Shown here: positions 16,760-24,790 of the stretch, piece after piece
How the letters are laid out: every line of letters begins with the position of its first letter
How positions within the stretch are numbered: position 1 is the stretch's first letter
NCBI GenBank assembly: GCA_903892415.1
Contig: CAITIQ010000107.1
Coordinates: forward strand, 1-59,063
Length of the DNA stretch: 59,063 bases
Source: an uncultured delta proteobacterium
GTDB taxonomy: Bacteria > Myxococcota_A > Polyangia > Polyangiales > Polyangiaceae
Direction: 5' to 3'
Notes under the pieces: model-generated
What the model saw: only the letters and a program-made list of their open reading frames with translations
What the model was told of the DNA's origin: nothing
Database searches by the model: none
Program-made: the position numbers and the translations under genes

Positions 16760-18103
16760 TTAGGTAATGACGTGCGCGTTGGCGAGGTCGGTCTTCAGCG
16801 AGTTGAGCGCCGTGGCGACGTTGCTGATTCTCGTGGTGATGGTCGAGGTCAGATCGGTCTTCGTATTGTTGATCTTGGTTTCGACCCCGGAGATCTTCGT
16901 GTCGGTGGCCGACGTGATCTCTGTTTTTGCGGTAGTGATCTTGGTGTCCATCGCCGCAGTAAGCTCCGTCTTGGCGACCTCGAGCTCGTCCTTCAAGTTG
17001 TGCAGGCCAAGGTTGTAGCCCCAGGTCAACTCCACCGAGAGCGGTCCCGACATTGCAAACTTGCCCGAGAGTTCGAGTTCGACCTTTAAACCGCCGGAGA
17101 TCTCCACGGTGAGCGCGCCAGCGTAGGCCTCGATCTTGAGCGCCGCGCTGCTGAACTCCATCTGCAGCGCCGCCGTCTGCGTCTCGAGAATGGTTCCGGC
17201 CACCGTGGTGGAGAGCAGGCTGATCGCGTTGGTGTGCTCGGTGGAGATCAGACAGTGCGTGGCGGAGGTGACGTGCAGCGCGTGGGTGGTCTCGGTGATG
17301 CTGGGGACCGGCGTCTTGGCCGATCCGGTGTCGCTGGTGATCTTGGTCGCCCAGGTCTTTTCGACGATCGTCGGGTTGAGCTTCAGACTGGCCGGCCGGC
17401 TACCCGCCTGAAGCGCAATCGGCTGGGTCGGCTCCTCCGAGCCGGTGGTTGCGATTAGGTTATTACCGTAAAACGTCTCTTCGATATCGCCGTGATAGAC
17501 AGTCTTCTGTGCGCCTTTCTCGGCCTCTTCGAGCACGTGCCAGGTACCGCTGTAAACGTCCTGCACCCAGCGGATCTCGGTGATCGAGCCCGGCGCGATG
17601 TCCCCGGATTGGATGAGGCCCCCGGAGATGTCGAAGGCTGCGGCCTTATCGGGATCATCCTGGCGGCCGAGCACCAGCAACTTGTAGTTCCCACGAATCA
17701 CCTCGACCTTGTCCCCGGTGGTGGTGGTTATGCGGTTACCGTCGGAGTGGTCGCGCCAGCCGCCTTTTGTGTGCAGGCGCGTGCTCTCCTCCTTGCGTGT
17801 GGCCTTCGCCAGGCCATGCCCGCCCGAATTGTCGAACTCGGATTGCGACGAGCCTCCGCCGCGATTGCGATTGTCGTCGATGAAGGCCTCGGCCGGGTCG
17901 ATCAGCTCGGCCAAGGCGGCTCCCGGCTCCTCGGTGGTCGGCACCGCGCCCAAACGCAAATAGGAAGTCGCAGCTTTCCCGTCATAGCCAGGGACTTTGA
18001 TGACCAGCCGGCTCAGCGTGCCACTGCCACTGCCGCCGCTCGACTCTCCGCTGTCTTCGATGCTGCCACTACCGCCGCCCTCGGTGCCCCAGCTGTTGCT
18101 CAT
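16760..18103 (-). CDS. Beta-rich spike-tail-like protein with C-terminal coiled coil
   Basis: The 447-residue protein opens with a Gly/Ser-rich leader and then SRLVIKVPGYDG...TSYLRLGA. A middle region (about 110-340) of short alternating strands follows, such as DGNRITTTTGDKVEVIRGNY, similar in style to the beta-helix that follows the OB domain in VgrG proteins. Residues about 360-440 form a Thr/Lys-rich coiled coil with repeats like KTEITSATDTKIS. This resembles the C-terminal continuation that the divergent VgrG (18200-19621) lacks. No signal peptide is present. It is the first gene of the seven-gene minus-strand operon. I infer that it is the tail half of a two-piece spike or a fibre attached to it; no named family was recognised with certainty. 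Confidence 0.6.
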   Translation of the reverse strand: MSNSWGTEGGGSGSIEDSGESSGGSGSGTLSRLVIKVPGYDGKAATSYLRLGAVPTTEEPGAALAELIDPAEAFIDDNRNRGGGSSQSEFDNSGGHGLAKATRKEESTRLHTKGGWRDHSDGNRITTTTGDKVEVIRGNYKLLVLGRQDDPDKAAAFDISGGLIQSGDIAPGSITEIRWVQDVYSGTWHVLEEAEKGAQKTVYHGDIEETFYGNNLIATTGSEEPTQPIALQAGSRPASLKLNPTIVEKTWATKITSDTGSAKTPVPSITETTHALHVTSATHCLISTEHTNAISLLSTTVAGTILETQTAALQMEFSSAALKIEAYAGALTVEISGGLKVELELSGKFAMSGPLSVELTWGYNLGLHNLKDELEVAKTELTAAMDTKITTAKTEITSATDTKISGVETKINNTKTDLTSTITTRISNVATALNSLKTDLANAHVIT

Positions 18104-18199
18104 CGCAACCAGAATTATCTGAAGTAACCATGGTTTACGATTCTATTCACACACGAGATTGTGCTTGCTCTCGTGCGGCTGCTCGCGTCCCCTTTAGCG
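18104..18199. promoter_or_regulatory. Divergent control region between spike-tail operon and vgrG, with inverted repeat
   Basis: Ninety-six bases separate two divergent starts, so promoters for both the effector operon and vgrG should lie here or just inside the genes. The part near 18110-18160 is visibly more AT-rich than its surroundings. An inverted repeat with 7-base arms, CACGAGA (18152-18158) and TCTCGTG (18169-18175), separated by 10 bases, sits 25 bases upstream of the vgrG ATG. It could be an operator or a leader hairpin. I cannot place -35/-10 boxes with confidence. Confidence 0.4.
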
Positions 18200-19621
18200 A
18201 TGGCTGTCCTGGAAGTTACGGTCGAGTCCTCCGACTTCGATTGCAGTCGGATGCGCGTGCACACGCTGGACGGCAACGAGCAGATATCAACGCTGTTCGA
18301 GTTCCGGCTGGAGGTCTTCGTCGAGGGCGAGCCGATCGAAGCCGACGCCATCGTGGGCGGGGCGCTCACCATCGTCTTCCAACAAGACCGGCTCGCGGTT
18401 CGTCAGATCCACGGCATGGTCGCACGCGTGGTGGACCTGCTCGATCCGTCGGGAAAAGGCTCGACCTACCGTTTGACGGTGGTACCGCTTGCCCATCGCC
18501 TCACCACGGTACAAATGCTCGACGTCTTGTGCGACGTCAGCGTGCCCGACGTAATCAAGTCCAAGCTCGGTGGCGTCGGGCTCGAGGCCTCGGTCGATTT
18601 GCGGTTGCACGGCAACTACGAGTCGCGCGACTTCTTGGTGCAATACAACGAGAGCGATTTTGCGCTGGTCGCTCGCTTGACCGAGCACCTCGGCATCAGC
18701 TTCTTCTTCGAAGAGAGCGAGTCGGAGGCACGCATCGTCTTCGCCGACGATATGTCCGGCTTCGCCTCCCTCCCGCAGCACGCGCCCTTCCGCGGTCGCG
18801 GGGACGAGAAGGACGTCTTCGCGCTGGAGGTTCACCGTGAGGTGTTGCCCAGCCTGTTCGTCGTGCAGGACTACAACTACCGCACGCCGCTGGTGGATCT
18901 ATCCGGTACCTACGAGCTCCCCTCGGGCTATGCAGGCGGCCTCGTGGACTTCGGCTCGCACGTCAAGACGCCCAAAGACGCTGAGCTCCTGGCCAAAATT
19001 CGCGCGGAGGAGAAGCAGGCCGCCGGCTCCTTCTATCGCGGTCGCTCCGACTCGCTATCGTTCAGCGCGGGCCACTACGTCATTATCGACGGTCACCCGC
19101 GGCTCGAGGCCCAGGAGCTATTGCTAGTCTCGGTGCATCACCACGTGAACCAGCGAACCGAGGTGGGTGGCTCGGCCAAGTACGTCAATGAGTTTACCTG
19201 TGTGCCCAAGCAACAGGGCTATCGCCCATTGCGGCAAACGCCGCGTCCGCGCATCGGCGGCGTGGTCACCGGCATCGTGGATGGCGGTATCAATCCGGGT
19301 AGCGCCGAGATCGCCCGCATCGACGACCAAGGGCGATATCTCGTGCGGCTGCTGTTCGATACGGCGGTGCTCGGCCAACGCAACGCCTCCCACCCCATTC
19401 GCATGGCCCAACCGCATGCAGGCCCGGGCTACGGGCAACACTTTCCGCTCAAGCCTGGCGTCGAGGTGATCGTGCTGTTCGTCAACGGTGATCCCGATCG
19501 GCCCATCATCGCCGGCGCGGTGCCCAACCCGCTCAACCCCTCGCCGGTGGTCGCCGCCGACGCGACCATCAACCGCATCCGCACCCAATCAGGCATCGTA
19601 ATCGAGCTTCACGACCGCTAG
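18200..19621 (+). CDS. vgrG: VgrG-type spike head protein (gp27/gp5 OB-fold)
   Basis: The 473-residue product, starting at ATG 18200, has the VgrG plan. An N-terminal gp27-like region (about 10-330) includes IHGMVARV, FLVQYNESDFALVARLTEHLG and ISFFFEE. After it comes the gp5-type OB domain (about 345-455) with HPIRMAQPHAGPGYG, FPLKPGVEVIVLFVNGDPDRP and AGAVPNPLNP. It stops right after TQSGIVIELHD, where most VgrG proteins continue into a beta-helical needle. That needle-like material is encoded separately on the opposite strand at 16760-18103. An in-frame GTG at 18161 would add 13 residues but overlaps the inverted repeat in the control region, so I prefer 18200. VgrG forms the trimeric puncturing spike of type VI systems; no sheath or baseplate genes are in this window. 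Confidence 0.92.
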   Translation: MAVLEVTVESSDFDCSRMRVHTLDGNEQISTLFEFRLEVFVEGEPIEADAIVGGALTIVFQQDRLAVRQIHGMVARVVDLLDPSGKGSTYRLTVVPLAHRLTTVQMLDVLCDVSVPDVIKSKLGGVGLEASVDLRLHGNYESRDFLVQYNESDFALVARLTEHLGISFFFEESESEARIVFADDMSGFASLPQHAPFRGRGDEKDVFALEVHREVLPSLFVVQDYNYRTPLVDLSGTYELPSGYAGGLVDFGSHVKTPKDAELLAKIRAEEKQAAGSFYRGRSDSLSFSAGHYVIIDGHPRLEAQELLLVSVHHHVNQRTEVGGSAKYVNEFTCVPKQQGYRPLRQTPRPRIGGVVTGIVDGGINPGSAEIARIDDQGRYLVRLLFDTAVLGQRNASHPIRMAQPHAGPGYGQHFPLKPGVEVIVLFVNGDPDRPIIAGAVPNPLNPSPVVAADATINRIRTQSGIVIELHDR

Positions 19622-19634
19622 CCGCCAGGGCGGT

Positions 19635-19973
19635 TCAGCCGCCGCCCGCGCCGCCCGAAGCCCCGCCGCTCCCGTCCGAAGCCCCGCCGCTCCCGCCCGT
19701 CGCGCCAGCTCCGCCCGCTCCCGCGCCGCCACCCCCTTCACGCAGGCCGAGGCACGGCATCGGCGTTCCGCCCGTACCGCCGGCTCCCGCAGCCCCTGCG
19801 CCACCACCGCCTTCATTCCCGCCGCCCACCGGATCCACCGAAAGACACGCCTGCGGCCCGCTGCTGCTGTCCCCGCAGGAGACCAACAGCCCGGCAAGCG
19901 CAGCCGCCACAAGCTTGGACCTGCGCGAGAGGATCTGCGCGCGGTCTTCCTCCTCCAGTTCATCTTTGGGCAT
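19635..19973 (-). CDS. Small Gly-rich lipoprotein (112 aa)
   Basis: An acidic leader (MPKDELEEEDR) precedes a hydrophobic segment ending in LLVSC, a plausible lipobox set unusually far from the start. After it come PQACLSVDP and then Gly/Ala repeats to the end. The pattern of one short conserved Cys-containing patch followed by GGAGGAG is shared with other lipoproteins of this genome. It ends 13 bases beyond the convergent vgrG stop. Function unknown; the coding call rests on the signal and codon pattern. Confidence 0.6.
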   Translation of the reverse strand: MPKDELEEEDRAQILSRRSKLVAAALAGLLVSCGDSSSGPQACLSVDPVGGGNEGGGGAGAAGAGGTGGTPMPCLGLREGGGGAGAGGAGATGGSGGASDGSGGASGGAGGG

Positions 19974-20020
19974 AGGCGAAGTGTAGCGCAGTCTTTTGAA
20001 TCGCCGTGAACCGAGACGCG

Positions 20021-22303
20021 CTACGGGCAGCGACTGAAGTAATCAACGTCGTCGAAGAAGGTGTTGTGCGCCAAGGCGTGCAGGCCGCCCTGCGTGTCGA
20101 CGACGAAGGCCGTGTCGGCTCCGGTCGTCGTCGTGGTGACGGTCGTAGCGTTGAATTGGCCGCCCGCCGGTCGATACGCGTAGTTGAGGTCGTCGAAGAA
20201 GCCGTCGCGATAAAAGGCGTGCACTCCAAACGTCGAATCCACTGCCAGGCGCGGAACGCTCGCGGGCTCACTGGAGTCCACGGTCACTAAGCTGAAGGAG
20301 CCGCCTGCCGGCTTATACGCGTAGTCGAGATCGTCGAAGAAAAGGTCGTGATAGAGCACATGCACACCTTGCAACGAGTCGACGACCAACGCCGGATGCG
20401 TGCCGGGCTCGTTTGAGTCGATGATGGTCAACGCAAACGCGCCGCCTGCCGGCTTGTGCGCATAAACCAAATTGGTGAGTGCCGCGTCCTCAAACACGAC
20501 GTGAACAGCGCCAAGTGCGTCCACTGCTAGCTGCGGCCGATCGCCCGAGGAAGTCGACGTAATCGTAGTTTGCGTGAAGGCGCCGCCCGCCGGCTTGTAG
20601 GCGTAGTCTGTGTCGTCAAAGAAGGTGTCACGGTAGGCGGCGTGCACGCCGCCCGCTGCGTCTACCGCCATGGCTAGCCCAGGCCCTGGAGCGCTGACGT
20701 CGATTGTCGCAGTGGTGAACACACCGCCCGCAGGCTTTGTCGCGTAGTCGACGTCGTTAAAAAAGGTGTCGTGGTAAAGGATGTGCACTCGCTGCGATGC
20801 ATCGACGATCAGCACCGGCTCGGGTCCAGGCGCATTGTTGTCGACGATCGTGTCCGTGAACACTCCGCCGGCCGGGCGATAGGCGTATACGAGGTCGTCG
20901 AAGAAGGTGTCGTGGTAGAGGACGTGAACTCCTCCTGCGCCGTCCACGACCAATCGAGGCGTCGGCCCTGGCGCGTTTATATCGATGGTGGTGTCGACGA
21001 ATCCCCCGCCGGCGGTTGCTTCCGAGAGCACCAGATCGTTGAAGAAGGTGTTGTGGTAGAGCGCGTAGACCGTGCCTCCCGCAACTGCTAGCTCCAAATG
21101 GGGTCCAGGTGCGTTGATTTTCACGGTTCGACTCGCCCACACCGCCTCGTCCGCCGTGCCATCGCAATCCTCATCGACCATGTTGAAGCACTGCTCGAGG
21201 GCTGGCAGCGTCTGTCCCATGCAGGCGCCCCAGCCCAAGCCGTTTGCGTTGCAGGTCCGCGAGCCCGGTAAGCAAATGCCCTGATTCTGAGAGCCCGCCG
21301 GGCCGGTGTAACAGGCCTCTACCGATCCGGGGACACAGGTGCAGCCATCCAACACATTGCCATCGCAGTCGTCATCACTCGCGGTCGAACAATTCTCGGC
21401 CACCGGCGTGACTTCCCCAATACAGCCTCCGTAGCCGCTGCCATCGCAGGTCCGCAACCCACCCTGGCATAGCCCAACGTCTTCGGTCGCTGGGGCGCCC
21501 GAGTAACAATTCAGCGTCGAGCCTGCAGTGCACGCACAATCGCTAAGCTCCTGAACCAGCCCATCGCAATCAGCGTCGGCTGCCGAAAGGCACGGTTCCA
21601 GGGTTGGTAGCACGTCACCGCTGCACGCCTCGATCGCCGTTCCCTGCGCGTTGCACGTGCCTGTGCCGGAGCTGCAGTTTCCGACGTCTTTGGTCGCGGG
21701 GGGCCCGCTGTAGCAGGCAACCACTTCTCCGGGGGGACAGACGCAGCCGACACCCGCTTCGTTCGTCTGGCCGTCGCAGTCGTCATCGGCGGGGGTGTTG
21801 CAAGTCTCGGCTTTGGGGACGACCTGACCTACGCATGAGCCGTAGCCGGTACCTGAGGCGTTGCAGGTTTGCGTTCCGCCTTGGCACGCTCCAACGTCCT
21901 TCGTGGCGTTAGGGCCGCCGTAGCAAGCCTTCTCGCTGCCTGGCTCACAATCACAGTCAGTACCGTCTTCATCGACGAGACCGTCGCAATCTTCGTCGCC
22001 CGGATTTTTGCAGGTCTCCGCCTTTGGTAGCACTTGCGCTTCGCACGGCCCGAAGCCGAGACCATCCTCATTGCAGACCTGTTCTCCAGATTTGCAAAGC
22101 CCCACGTCAGCTTGTTCCGGCAGGCCCGTGAAGCAGGCGAGCACTTCCCCTGGATCACAGGCTTGTGCACCGCCTTGCCCGCCACTGCCACCAGACGCCG
22201 CGCCGCCGGTGGACTGTGCCCCGCCGTCGTTGCCGCCCGAGGACTCGTCGCAGGCGGTCGCGAGCAGGGCCGTAACGAGCGAAGCGAGAGCGATGGGTCT
22301 CAT
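20021..22303 (-). CDS. Lipoprotein with MopE-type Cys/Asp repeats and eight 47-residue blades
   Basis: The 760-residue protein has a signal ending LLATAC. Residues about 45-385 contain repeated modules of about 65 residues. Each has a CY(S/T)G-type segment, a Cys-bracketed glycine loop, and an acidic DDDCDG motif as in the putative metal-binding MopE repeats of myxobacteria and bacterial surface proteins. Residues 388-760 are eight repeats of exactly 47 residues with the core (Y/H)xDTFFDDLxYAYxPAGG, likely an eight-bladed beta-propeller or similar toroid. Only the fifth blade has lost the FFDD core (reading ALTN). A surface role binding Ca or other metals and ligands is likely but inferred. 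It lies upstream of the small lipoprotein on the same strand. Confidence 0.88.
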   Translation of the reverse strand: MRPIALASLVTALLATACDESSGGNDGGAQSTGGAASGGSGGQGGAQACDPGEVLACFTGLPEQADVGLCKSGEQVCNEDGLGFGPCEAQVLPKAETCKNPGDEDCDGLVDEDGTDCDCEPGSEKACYGGPNATKDVGACQGGTQTCNASGTGYGSCVGQVVPKAETCNTPADDDCDGQTNEAGVGCVCPPGEVVACYSGPPATKDVGNCSSGTGTCNAQGTAIEACSGDVLPTLEPCLSAADADCDGLVQELSDCACTAGSTLNCYSGAPATEDVGLCQGGLRTCDGSGYGGCIGEVTPVAENCSTASDDDCDGNVLDGCTCVPGSVEACYTGPAGSQNQGICLPGSRTCNANGLGWGACMGQTLPALEQCFNMVDEDCDGTADEAVWASRTVKINAPGPHLELAVAGGTVYALYHNTFFNDLVLSEATAGGGFVDTTIDINAPGPTPRLVVDGAGGVHVLYHDTFFDDLVYAYRPAGGVFTDTIVDNNAPGPEPVLIVDASQRVHILYHDTFFNDVDYATKPAGGVFTTATIDVSAPGPGLAMAVDAAGGVHAAYRDTFFDDTDYAYKPAGGAFTQTTITSTSSGDRPQLAVDALGAVHVVFEDAALTNLVYAHKPAGGAFALTIIDSNEPGTHPALVVDSLQGVHVLYHDLFFDDLDYAYKPAGGSFSLVTVDSSEPASVPRLAVDSTFGVHAFYRDGFFDDLNYAYRPAGGQFNATTVTTTTTGADTAFVVDTQGGLHALAHNTFFDDVDYFSRCP
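20024..21142 (-). repeat. Eight in-frame 141-bp repeats encoding 47-residue blades
   Basis: Phe-Phe of the TFFDD core recurs with a constant step of 47 residues through seven intervals, with no insertion or deletion between blades. At the DNA level the copies have diverged, so the array is older than the identical 18-bp arrays elsewhere in the window. Conservation is strongest around the FFDD turn and the YAYKPAGG strand. Confidence 0.85.
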
Positions 22304-22373
22304 TGCAGGGCTCTACCATGGCGTGCTTCCACTCGCGACGCGGAAGGTCTGCTGCTCGGACCTCCGAGCGCCC

Positions 22374-22712
22374 TCAGCAGCGTGCTTTACCAATGAGCAG
22401 CTCTTTGACATCGCCCTTCGCCTGCAGACTGACGATTAGCAGGTACGGAGCGACTAGCAGGATACCCAGCACGGGCGCGAGCAGCCCGAGCACCAATCCG
22501 CTGGTGGAGAAGTGATGTCGCCAGGCTAACCACAGGCCCGAGAGCAGCAGGAAGCAACTAAAGTCGAGGTCGAACTGTCCAGCCCAGGTCACCGCGGCAA
22601 CATCCCCGAAGAAGACCGAGAAGAGGTCGGCTCCACGTTCCATCAAGACGAGGCCCGTGTAGCCGAGCAGGGTTAGGATCATCACGACCAAGAGTGCGCG
22701 AAAGAGGTTCAT
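22374..22712 (-). CDS. Small membrane protein, three predicted helices (112 aa)
   Basis: Three hydrophobic stretches are visible: residues 5-23 (ALLVVMILTLLGYTGLVLM), about 47-66 (FDLDFSCFLLLSGLWLAW) and about 72-96 (LVLGLLAPVLGILLVAPYLL). The loop between the first two carries FFGDVAAVTWAGQFDLD. I do not recognise a named family with certainty. The gene starts 53 bases after the end of the broken WD40-like gene and ends 70 bases before the MopE-type lipoprotein, all on the minus strand. Confidence 0.65.
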   Translation of the reverse strand: MNLFRALLVVMILTLLGYTGLVLMERGADLFSVFFGDVAAVTWAGQFDLDFSCFLLLSGLWLAWRHHFSTSGLVLGLLAPVLGILLVAPYLLIVSLQAKGDVKELLIGKARC

Positions 22713-22765
22713 GCGCGTACGCTAAATAGCTGTTCGCCCATTGACCATTACCTCGCAGGTCATCC

Positions 22766-24713
22766 CTACGGCCGGCAGGGAAAAATAAGCGTAGTGTCGT
22801 CTTCGGGAACGACAAACCAGCTACCGTCGCCTGCAAGACCAAGCTCTCGCCACGCGCTATCGGGGAGCTGCACAACGCGCTCTTTGCCGGAGGCCTTATC
22901 GAGGCAGTGGATGCGGCGCGAACGCTCTCCCACCTACTCGACGCGCAGCGAGGTCGTCCCGCCGCTGGAGGTCGTCTCGACGCTTGTCGCTGGGCGCTCT
23001 CCGCGTTCCCAGCGTGCCTTCGCTAACGCAAGCTCCGTTGTTGCTCGTTGCAAGACCTCGGCGGGTGCAGCGGAGAGCGCACCGCTCGGGAGCGAGACAC
23101 GCCACGCGCGACCAACGCGTTCGCTCGCCGGAACGCTCGGTCGAGGGTCGAACTCGGGATCCTCGAACGGATGGACGAACAGGTCGAGCTGGTCCTTGGT
23201 CTCCTCGAGCACACTCACGAGACCTTCGCTCGAGCGGTTAGCGTGTACTTTGCAATCTCGGTCCAAAATCGTAACGGCGCCGCCGCGGAACTGCTCGTCG
23301 TCCGCGTAGTTCCCACCGTCTACGGCGACAATGGTGGAGCCGCGCCAGAATAACCAATGAGCTGCACCGTCCTGGTTCAGTTCACAGCGCGGTTTGAGCG
23401 TCGCGGTCTCAAGCACCTGCAGCTCGCCGTACGCGTTCGCGATAGCGAAGTAGTTCTCGTCTTCTGAGAAGGCGACCGCCAATCCGCGCAGAATGGAGCG
23501 AGGGCCAGGGCCGCGCGCGAGTTCGACGTGCCGACGCATGTCGTAGAGGCGCAGCTGCCCTTCGTTATCGGCTTGGAGCATACGGTCTCCCTTGGGAGAA
23601 CTGACCAAGCTGACGGCCTCGTTCAAAGGGGCCGCCGCACCGAGTCGCTTTCCGCTCGCAAGCTCGATCCGCACGATGCCATCTCCAGCAACAGCGGCGA
23701 AGCGCCCATCGGCTGAGATTGCAGGCCCGCACGCGTTCGCAAGTTGGAAGGACTTCCGCTCGCGGGAGGGAAACTCGAACCATACGAGCACGTTGGGGTC
23801 ATCCATCCGAGCGGTCAGCCATGAGCCATCCTGGAGAAATACCGACGCACCGCAGGGACTGCGCTGATCCTTCAGCTTCCTCGCCATTTTGCCGTTGGTA
23901 GCCCGCAAGAACGATAGTTCACGTGGCTCCTCGGCCCAGGCCAGCAACTCGCTGCGCGCCCCGTTGTAACCAAGCTGATCGAAGTGGCCTTGGATGCTCC
24001 ATTGGAGCCGCGCTCCCTCGAAGCGATGGAGCTTTTCGCCCATCGCAACGAAGACAGCTCCGCTATCGCTGAGCTCGAGGGCGCGTGGATCGTCTGGATC
24101 TTCTGGCAGAGCCGCCGTCCACACCGAACGCTGCGTTGCCACGTCGAGCAGCTCGAGCCACAGCGACCGGTCTTCCTTGAAGCGCACGCAGGCGGCCAAC
24201 TTGCCGTTGGGCGAAAGCGCGCCGCTCAACGAGCAGTCGATCGTAGCCTCAATGGGCTCCGCATCCGCTTGAGAGCTTAGCCGTACGAGCCGGTTGTCGC
24301 ACAAGGCGATCAATTGGTCGCCGGCATAGGCGAGCGCGTGGGCGTGGCAGTTTGCTACGCGGCGCAAAGCCGTCGGCGCGATGCTCAAATACGCCGCTAC
24401 CCTGGCGGCCCAGCGAGGCAACCCGACCATCGTCAGCGACTGCGACGGGATGACTCCCTTGGAACTTGCGGCTTCCCAGCCGGGCCAACGCACCTTCTGG
24501 AAGAGCGTCTGGGTCAACGAAGCCGCGCGGCTCCTCGGGCTGCGCGAGCGGTGGCAACGCCGTCTGCGGCTCTGGCGCCGCTGCCACCGAGACTGACGCC
24601 GTGGGCGCGGGGTCTCGGTTCGGGGGCGCGGCTTCCGGTGCCGCTGCGGTGCAACCACCAACCAACGGTATCGCCCAGCTCAAGAGCCACCCTCGGCGGC
24701 GCACGCTCTGCAT
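22766..24713 (-). pseudogene. WD40-like beta-propeller lipoprotein gene broken by a +1 frameshift and an in-frame amber
   Basis: A start at 24713 gives a good lipoprotein signal (SWAIPLVGGC) and a Pro-rich linker, then ARLGSRKFQGSHPVAVADDG and RVASLG. Coding sense then moves to the +1 frame at about 24370-24395 (AYLSIAPTALRRVANCHAHA) and continues as a repeat beta-propeller with typical motifs such as SPNGKLAACV and FSEDENYFAIANAYG. At 22934-22936 a TAG interrupts the frame, yet the same frame stays protein-like for 55 further codons (HCLDKASGKERVVQLPDSAW) up to the stop at 22766-22768. Two independent lesions suggest a decaying gene, although sequencing error at either point cannot be excluded. 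The intact product would be a roughly 650-residue exported propeller. Confidence 0.72.
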
Positions 24714-24790
24714 TGCGTGCAGGCTAGTCGAGAGTCTTGGCAAGCGCCTACAGGCTTGCTTTCCGCCCGCAGCATGCCAAAGACCGTGCG

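Noticed and set aside
3258..19621. Complete type VI secretion gene cluster
   Set aside because: Only spike, adaptor and effector-type genes were found; no sheath, baseplate, membrane complex or ClpV gene is present.
22896..23105. Minus-strand frames near 22896-23105 and 22558-22875 as separate genes
   Set aside because: They overlap the WD40-like pseudogene and its amber-separated tail in other frames and have no protein character of their own.
24249..24743. 164-codon minus-strand frame as an independent gene
   Set aside because: Its beginning is the missing N-terminus of the WD40-like gene, and its end loses protein character after the frameshift point.
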